From positions 1 through 64,000 of the forward strand of contig NZ_OY760438.1 of NCBI RefSeq assembly GCF_963663625.1: DNA of 64,000 nt. Direction: 5' to 3'. The notes beneath the pieces were generated by a model, which saw only the letters and a program-made list of their open reading frames with translations, made no database searches and had not been told where the DNA came from. This DNA comes from an uncultured Ilyobacter sp. (GTDB lineage Bacteria > Fusobacteriota > Fusobacteriia > Fusobacteriales > Fusobacteriaceae). The position numbers were made by a program, and so were the translations under genes. How positions within the stretch are numbered: the stretch's first letter is position 1; each line of letters begins with the position of its first letter. Of the stretch, positions 44,440 through 52,994 are shown in pieces.

Positions 44440-44866
44440 TGTTTATCCTTTGACCAAAGGTTTTTCGCTCGTACATCTGCATAATCTTAGCCGCTTGGAT
44501 ATTTGAGAATGTTGTATCTCCAACCTTAAGAGCTTTTTCATATGAATAAGACATGTCAGATATACCCCTGGATTTTATGCCTTTATTGATAGCCTGCACA
44601 TCTTTGTCTTTCCCAGTCGCTATTTCATAAGCCTCCAGCATTTGAGCCTGTTTCACATTAGCAGGAACTTCATTTTCGCAAGTTCTTGGGAAATTGTTAT
44701 TTGATGAATTTTCTTCTTTTCTTGAGTACCTCACATTTATAAGCTCAATCTTATCAAAAGCTTGGTACAAGGCCCTGTCGAGCTCAGTCTGAGTAATAGT
44801 GACGTCATATCTCTGTTGAATATATGTTAGGGCTTCTGCATTGTCTACATAACCGATTAAAGACAT
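44429..44866 (-). CDS. head-tail adaptor/connector protein
   Basis: This 145-residue mainly helical protein (VDNAEALTYIQQRYDVTITQTELDRALYQAFDKIE) is in the head-tail connector position. It ends by overlapping the gp10-like gene by 11 bp. Confidence 0.65.
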   Translation of the reverse strand: MSLIGYVDNAEALTYIQQRYDVTITQTELDRALYQAFDKIELINVRYSRKEENSSNNNFPRTCENEVPANVKQAQMLEAYEIATGKDKDVQAINKGIKSRGISDMSYSYEKALKVGDTTFSNIQAAKIMQMYERKTFGQRINNGY

Positions 44867-45091
44867 TTACTCACCGCCCAAGATAATAGAAATAAGTTCA
44901 TCCTCTTTTAGTCTGCTGTACCCTGTAATTCCTTTACTTTTGCAAATCTCTTTCAGTTCCGCTACTGTTTTTTCTTTCAAGGTTTCCTCGGTAAATTCAT
45001 TAAGGACCTCTTTTTCATTTTTTTTACAGCTCTTAATATGTATTCTGTAGACTTTATCACTAAATTCTTTGCCACAAATTGGACATTTCAT
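44867..45091 (-). CDS. small phage protein with zinc finger and SAP/Rho-N-like domain
   Basis: This 74-residue protein has an N-terminal C2HC-type finger (CPICGKEFSDKVYRIHIKSC) and a C-terminal SAP/Rho-N-like helix pair (TVAELKEICKSKGITGYSRLKEDELISIIL). Such Rho-N-like small proteins often follow the coat gene in phages and may bind nucleic acid or stabilise the connector. It starts 40 bp after the coat gene and is directly coupled to the connector gene. Confidence 0.75.
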   Translation of the reverse strand: MKCPICGKEFSDKVYRIHIKSCKKNEKEVLNEFTEETLKEKTVAELKEICKSKGITGYSRLKEDELISIILGGE

Positions 45092-45130
45092 ATACTTTTA
45101 CCTCCTCAAAAACCTTTAAAGGTACTGGGA

Positions 45131-46264
45131 TTAACCTAGTACCCTTACTGCAAGTTCTTTATGAACTGTTTTTAATCCATATAAAAGATCAAAAGAAAGA
45201 GTTTCTGTTTTTGTGCTCATGTTATAACCCTGAGTCACTCTGATAGAAAGGCCCTCAAATGAAGCAACCGCCCCTTCAGCGCCTCCGCTTGGAAGTTCCA
45301 TAGGTCTGTTTACTAATACGAAAGCGTTTTTATGGAATACAAGGTTATTCACATGTGCTCTTGCTGTTTGGTCTGCAAAAGTTACTACAGCTGATGTCAT
45401 ATCTCCAAATGCTGCAGGTAGAGCTGGATAAATTGCAACTGTTACTACTCCAGAAACTGCCGCTGCAGTCTGAGCTGTTACAACATACTGGTTTCCATCA
45501 AGAGTAAAGAGATCTCCTTTCTCTAATTTAGCTGTTGAAGTTCCTGCCGCCGAAGTAAGAGTTATAGAGGTAGCATCTTTTGCTCCAGCTGTAATAGTAA
45601 CGTCAGCCAGTGCAGTGTATCCACCTGCTGTATGAGTTTTTACATTCTGATCCATGAAGTTGTCTATCATGTATACTCTTCCAATCTGCCCGTCTCTTAG
45701 AGTTTCAGTTGAGGCGGCTTTGTCAGCTTCTACAAATTTATCTAACTGTTGAAATTCTGCAAGTGCTGCCGGATCCCATACTCCTCTTCTCATAGACATA
45801 GGAACTTTATTATCGTTTAGGATTTTCCCTGCATCTGCAAATGCAGCCAGTGTACTAGGTGTAGTTCCAGAAGTTCCTACAAAATAAGGGATATCTTCAT
45901 ATAATCCAGTTAAAGATTTATCTATTTTAGAAGCCAGGGCTTCCATAGCTGGGTTGATTACCTGCTCCGTGAAATCATACAAGTTCAAAGATCTTTCTTT
46001 TGAAGTTATATCAATTGACACGTCTGCTATTTTATCAAGCTTAACTGGTACACTTGATTCTGCAATACTTTGAGATGAAATAGTAGTGTCAAAGTCATTT
46101 GCTGTGAAAGTATTCGGTACTCTTACATTTACCGTATCCCCTTTTCTTGCTGTAAACTCTCCGTCAAAATCTCTCCACACAAGAGCTGACATTACCTCGT
46201 TTTCCCTTAGTCTAAGTAGTGCTTGATCTGCTATATCTGTTACCGTTAAGAATGTGTTTGACAT
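45131..46264 (-). CDS. major capsid protein, P22 gp5 type
   Basis: This 377-residue protein resembles P22-type coats: TVTDIADQALLRLRENEVMSALVWRDFDGEF, TVNVRVPNTFTANDFDTT and the C-terminal IRVTQGYNMSTKTETLSFDLLYGLKTVHKELAVRVLG. A beta-rich insertion (about 212-300, TAGGYTALADVTITAGAKDATSITLTSAAG) sits where P22-type coats carry extra domains. It forms the head shell. Confidence 0.85.
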   Translation of the reverse strand: MSNTFLTVTDIADQALLRLRENEVMSALVWRDFDGEFTARKGDTVNVRVPNTFTANDFDTTISSQSIAESSVPVKLDKIADVSIDITSKERSLNLYDFTEQVINPAMEALASKIDKSLTGLYEDIPYFVGTSGTTPSTLAAFADAGKILNDNKVPMSMRRGVWDPAALAEFQQLDKFVEADKAASTETLRDGQIGRVYMIDNFMDQNVKTHTAGGYTALADVTITAGAKDATSITLTSAAGTSTAKLEKGDLFTLDGNQYVVTAQTAAAVSGVVTVAIYPALPAAFGDMTSAVVTFADQTARAHVNNLVFHKNAFVLVNRPMELPSGGAEGAVASFEGLSIRVTQGYNMSTKTETLSFDLLYGLKTVHKELAVRVLG

Positions 46265-46289
46265 TTGTTACCTCCTAGATAATTTTATT

Positions 46290-46877
46290 TTATTTGTACC
46301 AGTCAGGATTAGCTTTTTTATATGCCAGTCTTTCCGTCATGGGCATTGCATTTATTTCTTCTTTTGATTTCTTTTGCTTTGTACCTTTTGGAAGTGCAGG
46401 TGGTGTCCCTGGCGTAGTAGGTTTTTTTTCTCCAAATAACTCAGGATATTTTTCTTTTAATCCTGTTACTTGCTCGTCAATCCCTGTCAGGCCTTCATCC
46501 CCAAAATTAATTTTACTTTTATCTACTTGCCCTAGAATAAGCTCAGGATGTTTTGCACCTTTTAGAGCAAGTTTCAATGCTGTTTCTATAGCTTTGCCTT
46601 TGAACGTATCGATATTTTTAGCAAAAGTTATCTTTTCACCTAGCATTTCAGGAGTAACTTCCTCTACTCCAAGCTGTTTTTTAAGGTATTTGCTGATATG
46701 ATTGTTGTAAAGTTTGTCTCTAAGGCCCTGATTCTCACCAATAAAGCCCTCTACAGCTTCAACAGTAATCTCTGCAGGCTTTTCAACTATCTTTTCAACC
46801 TCAGTCTGAAATCCATTTTCTTTAAGGAACCCCTTGTTTTCCTCTTTTCCTAAAAATTCTAAAACTTGCTCTTTCAT
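46290..46877 (-). CDS. capsid scaffolding protein
   Basis: This 195-residue, Lys/Glu-rich helical protein lies directly upstream of the coat gene, the usual position for scaffolds. It is charged and coil-prone (FLKENGFQTEVEKIVEKP...FAKNIDTFKGKAIETALKLALKGAKHPE). No protease domain is seen, so it may be recycled as in P22. Confidence 0.75.
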   Translation of the reverse strand: MKEQVLEFLGKEENKGFLKENGFQTEVEKIVEKPAEITVEAVEGFIGENQGLRDKLYNNHISKYLKKQLGVEEVTPEMLGEKITFAKNIDTFKGKAIETALKLALKGAKHPELILGQVDKSKINFGDEGLTGIDEQVTGLKEKYPELFGEKKPTTPGTPPALPKGTKQKKSKEEINAMPMTERLAYKKANPDWYK

Positions 46878-46911
46878 CTATTCCTCCTCTTCCAGATCGC
46901 GACCTAGAAAA

Positions 46912-47730
46912 TTATTTTTGATTTACAGGTTCTGCATGACAGCGACAATTCCAATCTTCCCCAGGCATAATGCCATCCGATATGTTTCTTGGTTTTCCAT
47001 TGTCGTAGCCGGCATGTTCAGGTCTCACCAATGAATCCCTTTCTGAGATCCACAAGTAAGTATCCATCCCGTTTTTTTCCATTATTTCTTTTGTCTGATC
47101 TGCATACAAGTTTCCTGTTTCATTTCTTGCCCAATTCTGATTACGATTTTTTATCCACTCCTGAAGTTTTGCAATATCCTCCACTGTGAAGTTGTCGTAA
47201 TTATCTATGTTATTTATAAGAGCTTTGACTTCTTTGTTGGGCTTCTTGAAAACTTTGAGGGAATCTTTCATTTTCCTTAGGTCAGTTTTAGATATTTCAC
47301 CGTTTTTCATCCTACTTATTCGAGTGTTGAAGGTTCGGTTATAATCTCTTGCTGTAACCTCGATTCTTTTAAGCCTCTCTTGCTGTAGTTGCCCTGGTAA
47401 AAAATCAAGCTCTTTAAAAACCTCTATATTAGCTTTTATCCACTTCTTTGCTCCAGTAAGATCACTATTCATCATTTCTTCTGATGATAATGTCCTGAGT
47501 CCTTCAAAGGTGCTTCTATTTATCTCAAGTGCTATCTTTGCCAGATCTTCTATAATAGCCCTCTGATTAATCGCTACCACTTCTGATATCTGTAATTGGG
47601 CACTTTTAATCTGTTTTTTATCATTCCTTTTAACTTTCTTGAGGATTTTTATAATATCCTTATGATGAAAATCTAATGTTTTATTCAATAACAACTCTTC
47701 TTCGTGTGGGAATAAGCTTCTGTAGGCCAT
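46912..47730 (-). CDS. minor head protein (Mu gpF/SPP1 gp7-like)
   Basis: This 272-residue protein ends in the hallmark RDSLVRPEHAGYDNGKPRNISDGIMPGEDWNCRCHAEPV of the head morphogenesis family, with the conserved WNCRC motif. It probably binds the portal or DNA inside the head. It follows the portal gene by 2 bp. Confidence 0.87.
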   Translation of the reverse strand: MAYRSLFPHEEELLLNKTLDFHHKDIIKILKKVKRNDKKQIKSAQLQISEVVAINQRAIIEDLAKIALEINRSTFEGLRTLSSEEMMNSDLTGAKKWIKANIEVFKELDFLPGQLQQERLKRIEVTARDYNRTFNTRISRMKNGEISKTDLRKMKDSLKVFKKPNKEVKALINNIDNYDNFTVEDIAKLQEWIKNRNQNWARNETGNLYADQTKEIMEKNGMDTYLWISERDSLVRPEHAGYDNGKPRNISDGIMPGEDWNCRCHAEPVNQK

Positions 47731-47732
47731 TT

Positions 47733-49262
47733 TTATTCACCACCTAATTTAAACTCCTGCAATAGCTCGTCTACCTGAGTTTGTAAACTTACCTGTAAGT
47801 CGTTATCTCTCACATTCTTAGCAAGCTCTATGAGAAGCCTTGTGAGTTTGTCCCTGTAATTCAGATCTCCTTTTATCTTTGAAACTTCTTCTTCTGTGCT
47901 TATGTTAGTTAGATTTATATATTCAATAGCCTCTTCAAGAGACATAATGCCTTTCTCAAATGCAATAGCTGCTATTTCAAGCTTCTCTTTTGTGGATAGA
48001 GATACGATCTCTTTTGACTCTATGAAAACTTCCACTTCTGAGTTAGAGAGTCTTTTTATACCCCAGATAGAAAGTTCTTCCAGAGCCTTGATTACTTTAC
48101 CCCTCTTAACTTCTGTTGTGGCCAGTGTCCTTTCTAGAGAGCGTCTTTTACTCTCTCCTGAAATACTCCCAGCCCCATCTTTGGAAAGACCAAAAGCCAT
48201 CTCGTTAGTTCCTGTAGCTGTATATATTTGTTCTTTAAGTGTATCTCTATGAACTTTCCATTCATTAACTTTTGATTCTAAAGCTATTTGCTTTAACTCT
48301 GCATCCTCTTTACCAACCATTACGACTCTGTCATCAATCCTTACAGTTGCACTTCCATTTTGATCATATTCGAGCATTGATTGAGGAACTTGTAAAAGTG
48401 GATTAGCTATTTTGTCAAAAGCCTGTGAAGTAAGAGTGTCGCCTACCACTAATTCTCTATTTGCTATTATGCAATCCTCGTCATAGTCTGAAGTTTCAAA
48501 TATATTTTTTACCTCTACGACTTGCCACCCTTCGTAGGTGTCTAACCATCCCAAACCATCTTTTTTAAATCCCTCTTGATCAGTTAGATCCATGTAGTGT
48601 TCTATTTCCTCTAGAACATCTTCTTTAACTAAAAATGTCCTGTATTCCGTATGTCCTTCACTGTAAATCTCACAGTACATCTTTGATTGCTTATCTTTTT
48701 CCTCAAAGCTATACTTAACTACAGAATTATTTATAGAAGTATTTATTTTGTTTTTTATACAGAAATACCTTGAAGGATCCGTTGTTTCAAAATACACTTT
48801 TTCATCCAACAAAATACACTTCAGGAGATATCTACCAGCATAACTTTGTAAAAAAACCTGTTCTGATATTTCTTTCTGATAGTCTATGTGATCTATGTAT
48901 TTTTCTTTGTCCTCGGAACCATCCCCCATGGACACTGTAGGAGGTTTGCTAGAAGCAAGCTCAGCATACAGCCTACTAACAGCCTTAAGGATGTTGTTCC
49001 CAACTATCAATTCTTTTATGCTTTGTTTTTTAGATATAAGGCCTCCAGGCCCTATTGCAGTTGAAACTTTAGTATATATGTCATACTGGCCTTTGTCATT
49101 GACTGCCCCCATGAACTCCAGTTTTACCCGGTTAATAACTTCATTTGCAAAAGCCTGTGCACTTCTGCCGTCTGCTATAAGTTTATTCCTGTGAAACCTT
49201 TCTGGGATTCCAGAGCTTTTATGAAATTTATATGCTTGAGAAAGCTCTTTTGCACCTACCAA
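47733..49262 (-). CDS. phage portal protein
   Basis: This 509-residue protein has portal-type features: an early FHRNKLIADGRSAQAFANEVINRVK, the wing region and a C-terminal helix bundle (LEEAIEYINLTNISTEEEVSKIK). A TTG start at 49262 is chosen because AAGGAGGG lies at about 7 nt; the longer frame starting at an ATG 11 codons upstream lacks a site. It forms the DNA-entry vertex with the terminase. Confidence 0.85.
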   Translation of the reverse strand: MVGAKELSQAYKFHKSSGIPERFHRNKLIADGRSAQAFANEVINRVKLEFMGAVNDKGQYDIYTKVSTAIGPGGLISKKQSIKELIVGNNILKAVSRLYAELASSKPPTVSMGDGSEDKEKYIDHIDYQKEISEQVFLQSYAGRYLLKCILLDEKVYFETTDPSRYFCIKNKINTSINNSVVKYSFEEKDKQSKMYCEIYSEGHTEYRTFLVKEDVLEEIEHYMDLTDQEGFKKDGLGWLDTYEGWQVVEVKNIFETSDYDEDCIIANRELVVGDTLTSQAFDKIANPLLQVPQSMLEYDQNGSATVRIDDRVVMVGKEDAELKQIALESKVNEWKVHRDTLKEQIYTATGTNEMAFGLSKDGAGSISGESKRRSLERTLATTEVKRGKVIKALEELSIWGIKRLSNSEVEVFIESKEIVSLSTKEKLEIAAIAFEKGIMSLEEAIEYINLTNISTEEEVSKIKGDLNYRDKLTRLLIELAKNVRDNDLQVSLQTQVDELLQEFKLGGE

Positions 49263-49347
49263 CTTTTCCCTCCTTTCTACTAGCTTGGTCAACATTCACT
49301 CATTTGTTGACTAAACGTTTTTTCTCCAAGTCTTAATTTTATTGAGT

Positions 49348-49385
49348 TTTAGAAAAATATCTATTTTTCTAAAGTTCAATGTCAA
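49348..49385 (-). promoter_or_regulatory. inverted repeat with candidate promoter between terminase and portal
   Basis: TTTAGAAAAATA-TC-TATTTTTCTAAA is a perfect 12-bp inverted repeat in the terminase-portal gap. On the minus strand TTGACA (49385-49380) is followed after 17 bp by AGATAT inside that repeat. It could be a promoter under a repressor or just an mRNA hairpin. Confidence 0.45.
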
Positions 49386-49395
49386 CTTTTAAGGG

Positions 49396-50673
49396 TTATA
49401 TCCCCCTTGGTCTTTGTATCTTTCCGTGCTTGTACTGAATATGTTTAAATGGTTCTAACCCATACCTTGCGGCATCTATACTGTGAGGGTCAAATGTAAA
49501 CTTATCCTCCAGGATCTCTCCATTTTTATCTTTCTCAAAACAAAGCTCTTTAAATTCACGATAAGTATTTGGACACTCTTCAGAAATCACTATCCTAGAA
49601 AATGATCTTAGTTTCTGCAAGCCATCCAGGACACTTCCGGCCCCCTTCTTACTGCCTTTTATCCTAAAACCTGCCCTCCTGATTTCTTCAATGATTTCAG
49701 GCCTTGAATTATCAGCTATTATGCTGTGAGGGCCTTTTCTAACATGTTCTATTTTCTCTATGAGTTCGCTAGTGATTAAGCCTTTTTCATAAAATTCCTC
49801 ATAAATATAAAGTGTGTTATCTCTTATATCCACTGCCATCCTAGGAAGAGCATTAAACGACTTGGAAAATCCCAAATCCAGTCCATCGAACCGCATGTGA
49901 TATGGTACAAAATTAACTGCATTTTCCACAACTTCATGAGGCGCCTTGAATACATTGGGCAGTACCCTTTCTCCTATGATCCCAAACTCACCTTTTCTAG
50001 CTATCCTGTATAGATCCAGGTCGTGTATTTTTAAATTTTCCAATTCTTCTACATAGCTTTCCGGTACAAAGTTGTTATCGTCTACTGTGGAATGGTGGTA
50101 ATATGTGTTTCCTACAGTCATTATTCTTTTTTTATAAAGCTCTAAATCATCTATGCCCATGTCTTTAAAAAAGTGACTATAAGTCCAACTGCTTTTTGAT
50201 ACTGGATTACTGGATAAGAATATATGCATCGACTGACCCAAGGTCCTCAGCCTTCCGTTCAGTTCTTTAAAAGCTTCATATGAACTTTCCGGCGCCTCTT
50301 CCATCCACACAATTGAAACATTGTTTATTGACTTTAACTTTGCCGGATCATCCAATCCTATAAAAATAAATCTACTTCCATTGGTGCATTCAATCGAAAG
50401 CGGAGAAGTTTTGAATTTGAAATATCTTTCAACCCCAAGACTATATGTGACTTCTTTTACCAAGTCATAACAACTTTCTTTAAGTGTCCTGGCTACTGCC
50501 CTGGTAGTAAGTATTTTTCTGTTAGGATCGTTTAGAGCTTTGATTACCAGTTTTAGAGCTGTGTTGTAGCTCTTACTAGACCCATAACCACCTACTAGAA
50601 AGTAAAATCTATGACTCCAATCTGCCAAATATCCTTGAAAATGGTCATTGACCTTAAAATCAATCTGGCTCAT
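49396..50673 (-). CDS. terminase large subunit
   Basis: This 425-residue packaging ATPase/nuclease has the Walker A-like GGYGSSKSYNTALK, the Walker B region VSIVWMEEAPESSYEAF, SSNPVSKSSWTYSHFF and the nuclease region DGLDLGFSKSFN...YEEFYEKG. It is PBSX XtmB-like. Its start overlaps the end of the small subunit by 14 bp. Confidence 0.9.
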   Translation of the reverse strand: MSQIDFKVNDHFQGYLADWSHRFYFLVGGYGSSKSYNTALKLVIKALNDPNRKILTTRAVARTLKESCYDLVKEVTYSLGVERYFKFKTSPLSIECTNGSRFIFIGLDDPAKLKSINNVSIVWMEEAPESSYEAFKELNGRLRTLGQSMHIFLSSNPVSKSSWTYSHFFKDMGIDDLELYKKRIMTVGNTYYHHSTVDDNNFVPESYVEELENLKIHDLDLYRIARKGEFGIIGERVLPNVFKAPHEVVENAVNFVPYHMRFDGLDLGFSKSFNALPRMAVDIRDNTLYIYEEFYEKGLITSELIEKIEHVRKGPHSIIADNSRPEIIEEIRRAGFRIKGSKKGAGSVLDGLQKLRSFSRIVISEECPNTYREFKELCFEKDKNGEILEDKFTFDPHSIDAARYGLEPFKHIQYKHGKIQRPRGI

Positions 50674-51142
50674 TTTCTTTAACTCCTGATATGTTTATGA
50701 CAGGCATGATATTAATATCTTTCTTTTCTTCCTTAGGATAAAAATCCTCAAGTTTAGCTATAGTCTCTGCAATTTTAGCCAAGGCTTTCAAATCCGTATT
50801 TCTAGCTTGCAATTGTGTAAGCTTGCCAAATGCGATTACAGCCATTTCAGCTTCTTCTACACCCAATGCCATATTGAATCCCTTAACAAGACCCTTAATC
50901 AATTCCTCACGTGTTATGAGGGCTTTTTCCTTGTGTTGCTCCATTAAAAAGTTGTACCTTCCTAGAATCTTACTGAAAAGCTCTGAGGCTCTGGCGTCCA
51001 CAGTTGAGTCTTTCCATTTAGCAGCACTTTTATAAACTTCCTTGTAAGCCTTCCTTTGACTTTTCCCCTCAATTATTTTTAAGACAAATTTTTCATGATT
51101 TTTATTTTTAAGAGGTCCGTTCCAACATTTTTCATTTCCCAC
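50660..51142 (-). CDS. terminase small subunit
   Basis: This 160-residue DNA-recognition subunit is of the Terminase_2/XtmA type: FVLKIIEGKSQRKAYKEVYKSAAKWKDSTVDARASELF forms the helix-turn-helix. A GTG start at 51142 with GGGGGTG about 10 nt before is used. It begins 20 bp after a terminator hairpin that also contains a short leader ORF, so late expression is likely gated here. Confidence 0.85.
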   Translation of the reverse strand: MGNEKCWNGPLKNKNHEKFVLKIIEGKSQRKAYKEVYKSAAKWKDSTVDARASELFSKILGRYNFLMEQHKEKALITREELIKGLVKGFNMALGVEEAEMAVIAFGKLTQLQARNTDLKALAKIAETIAKLEDFYPKEEKKDINIMPVINISGVKENEPD

Positions 51143-51162
51143 ATCAACTTTTCACCCCCTGG

Positions 51163-51232
51163 ATAAAATAAAAAACCCACCTGAAATATAAACAACTAAC
51201 ATCCTTAGTCATTCATAGATCAAGTGGGTCAT
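51163..51232 (-). promoter_or_regulatory. leader-peptide attenuator upstream of the terminase/late operon
   Basis: On the minus strand a well-placed AGGAG (51240-51244) precedes a seven-codon frame at 51232-51209 (MTHLIYE). Its codons two to five form the 5' arm of a terminator: ACCCACTTGA pairs with TCAGGTGGGT, and TTTTTTATTTT follows. A small inner stem (ACTAA/TTAGT) closes the loop. A ribosome on the leader would block the terminator. The terminator alone is solid; the leader peptide role is inference. Confidence 0.6.
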
Positions 51233-51260
51233 TTCTGCACTCCTACTTTGATTTCTGATT

Positions 51261-51398
51261 TTATTCTTTTTCGCACTCAAATGCCTTGCTGGCAGTCTTC
51301 TCGATTATAATTTTGCCTTTTAAATTTTTTATTATCTTTATCTCACATTTTTCGTAATCTGAAAGCACTTTTTCAATCTCATCCAGAATCTCTTTCAT
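51261..51398 (-). CDS. small phage protein of unknown function (45 aa)
   Basis: A 45-residue frame (starting MKEILDEIEKVLSDYEKCEI) has GGGGTG about 7 nt before its ATG. It fits the leftward gene train between RusA and the late attenuator. The composition (amphipathic helix, then beta strands) looks like a real small protein; no family is recognised. Confidence 0.6.
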   Translation of the reverse strand: MKEILDEIEKVLSDYEKCEIKIIKNLKGKIIIEKTASKAFECEKE

Positions 51399-51446
51399 TA
51401 TTCACCCCTAGGATACACTAATTTTATATGTTTTTCAAGTATATTT

Positions 51447-51812
51447 CTAAAAAATTTCAATTAACATACCAGTATTTTCCTTATCCACCTCATGCCCTAG
51501 AAACACCGGTATTACATTGTGGCAATCGTCATCTTCCAGCCATCCATACTTCTGCATAAGATCCAAAGGTAATTGAGCTGCGTTAATATAATCAAACTTC
51601 CTTCTGGAGTCTCTGACAAAGTAAAATCCTACCTTGTAGGGCTTTTCTTTACCTTGAAGTAACTCCACAAACTTGTTCCTATTGATTTTATATTCCATTT
51701 CCGAGGCTTTAATATATCTTTTGCAGGTGTCCGACATTACTAAAAATTTTCCAGTCCACTGCTTCGAGTTTTTTGAACTAGGCACATTCCCAGATATAAA
51801 GATCTTAGTCAT
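51447..51812 (-). CDS. rusA: RusA-family Holliday junction resolvase
   Basis: This 121-residue nuclease has the RusA pattern GNVPSSKNSKQW near the start, then RDSRRKFDYINAAQLPLDLMQKYGWLEDDDCHNVIPVF with the acidic catalytic residues. It resolves four-way junctions formed in phage replication or recombination, which also suits the YqaJ/RecT pair. Its start overlaps the upstream gene by 8 bp. Confidence 0.88.
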   Translation of the reverse strand: MTKIFISGNVPSSKNSKQWTGKFLVMSDTCKRYIKASEMEYKINRNKFVELLQGKEKPYKVGFYFVRDSRRKFDYINAAQLPLDLMQKYGWLEDDDCHNVIPVFLGHEVDKENTGMLIEIF

Positions 51813-52197
51813 AGTACCCGCTTTGGATTCTCTCCAGAGTCCTGTCTATTTTCTGCTTGATTTTCCCCTTTATATCATCCCTATGGACTTCGAGTATGTA
51901 ATTAAAGTGATGATGCAGGCCATGCCCCTCTAAAGCATTTTTAAAGTGCCTGCAGTGGTCCTCAAAGTCTCTCCTGATAGTGCTTGTGGAATTGGCGATC
52001 ATTTGTTCACAGGTGACGATCCTATCTGCCAGTTCATCCTTAACGTTATCTAGTGCTTTCTGAGAAGGTCCCATCACAAATCTTTGTAGTGCAAGGAGTA
52101 ATTCAAAGCCCTCACATTTGGTCTGTTCTAGTTGTGCAGAACCACCGAAGTGGTTGTATATGCTGTTGTTCTTAATTTTATAATCCTTTGATATCAT
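51805..52197 (-). CDS. phage protein of unknown function with MazG-like patch
   Basis: This 130-residue helical protein contains ALDNVKDELADRIVTCEQM, which recalls the E-x-x-D helix of MazG-type nucleotide pyrophosphohydrolases, but other motifs are missing. The rest is rich in His, Asp and Lys (HCRHFKNALEGHGLHHHFNY). The function is not assignable. It overlaps both neighbours in the replication operon. Confidence 0.55.
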   Translation of the reverse strand: MISKDYKIKNNSIYNHFGGSAQLEQTKCEGFELLLALQRFVMGPSQKALDNVKDELADRIVTCEQMIANSTSTIRRDFEDHCRHFKNALEGHGLHHHFNYILEVHRDDIKGKIKQKIDRTLERIQSGYYD

Positions 52198-52735
52198 ATA
52201 CCCTCCCTGTGATATTGCTTAGTATTCCTAATGTCTGATTGTATATTTCAAGCTTTTCTTTCAAAGCCTTATTTTCAATTTTGTACGCATCTATATTTTC
52301 ATATGCTATTTCAAGGTCAACTGCCAGATCTGTATTCATGATTTCAAATTTTTTCAATTTTTCATTTAGTTTTTCTATGCATGGGTGAGGTGTTTTCAGT
52401 TTATGAGGCACACTCTTTTTAAGCTCATTATCCAGATATTTGTTGACGTTGTTTGCATATTCTATTTGTGATTCAAGATCCAAAATAACGCTATCTTTTT
52501 CAGAAATCTCTTTCTCTCTTTCCGATATCACATCTAATGCATCTTGGAGCATATCTTTCTTGTCTGAATGCATCTTACCATCTCCATTTATTTTGTTTTT
52601 AGGCTTCAGTCTGGCTATTTTATTTCTTACCTGTGTTACAGGAACATTCAATTTTTTTGAAATTTCATTTGCCGTCATTTTGCCCTTGTTGTCGATTATG
52701 AACTGCTCTTCCTCTTTGGTCCAAATCTTCCGCAT
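52178..52735 (-). CDS. SANT/Myb-like HTH protein with coiled coil
   Basis: This 185-residue protein starts with a Myb/SANT-type DNA-binding unit (KIWTKEEEQFIIDNKGKMTANEISKKLNVPVTQVRNKIARL) and continues as a long coiled coil (about 60-180). It may be a transcription or packaging-linked regulator. It overlaps the 3' end of the upstream gene by 40 bp. Confidence 0.7.
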   Translation of the reverse strand: MRKIWTKEEEQFIIDNKGKMTANEISKKLNVPVTQVRNKIARLKPKNKINGDGKMHSDKKDMLQDALDVISEREKEISEKDSVILDLESQIEYANNVNKYLDNELKKSVPHKLKTPHPCIEKLNEKLKKFEIMNTDLAVDLEIAYENIDAYKIENKALKEKLEIYNQTLGILSNITGRVYDIKGL

Positions 52736-52920
52736 TGCCCCCCCTTTATGTCATCAAGCTGTTTTTTCTTGTATTTCCAAAACCTCCTAAGACTTTCCAT
52801 GCTGCCTATGCTATACCTGGCCAGATATTTTCTCTGATCTCCAGGCATCATGTTACCGGCTTTCTTTCCAAGTTCCTCCAGGAAGGCCACAGTTTTTTCC
52901 AGGATCTCTTTTTCATTCAC
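52696..52920 (-). CDS. small basic phage protein of unknown function
   Basis: This 74-residue helical, basic protein (MPGDQRKYLARYSIGSMESLRRFWKYKKKQ) begins at a GTG at 52920 with AAGGA upstream. Its beginning overlaps the stop of the 26-codon frame by 8 nt, implying coupling. No family is recognised. Confidence 0.6.
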   Translation of the reverse strand: MNEKEILEKTVAFLEELGKKAGNMMPGDQRKYLARYSIGSMESLRRFWKYKKKQLDDIKGGQCGRFGPKRKSSS

Positions 52921-52993
52921 ACTTAAGTGTCCTTCCCTTGGTGTTTTTCATGTAAAGCCAGTAGAGATAAAGCTTGCAATCCTCTTTGGTCAT
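52913..52993 (-). CDS. 26-residue phage mini-protein coupled to its neighbours
   Basis: The frame (MTKEDCKLYLYWLYMKNTKG...) starts 2 nt after the DnaB stop behind GGAGGGG and runs into the next gene start. It has the best ribosome site in the area, so it is probably translated. It may exist mainly to couple DnaB with the downstream gene. Confidence 0.5.
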   Translation of the reverse strand: MTKEDCKLYLYWLYMKNTKGRTLKCE

Positions 52994-52994
52994 T

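Noticed and set aside
30633..51142. Headless contractile bacteriocin (R-type pyocin-like particle)
   Set aside because: Terminase, portal, coat and scaffold genes are all intact, so a DNA-filled head is expected.
51805..52197. MazG nucleotide pyrophosphohydrolase
   Set aside because: Only one helix-like patch resembles the family; the other metal-binding residues are not seen.
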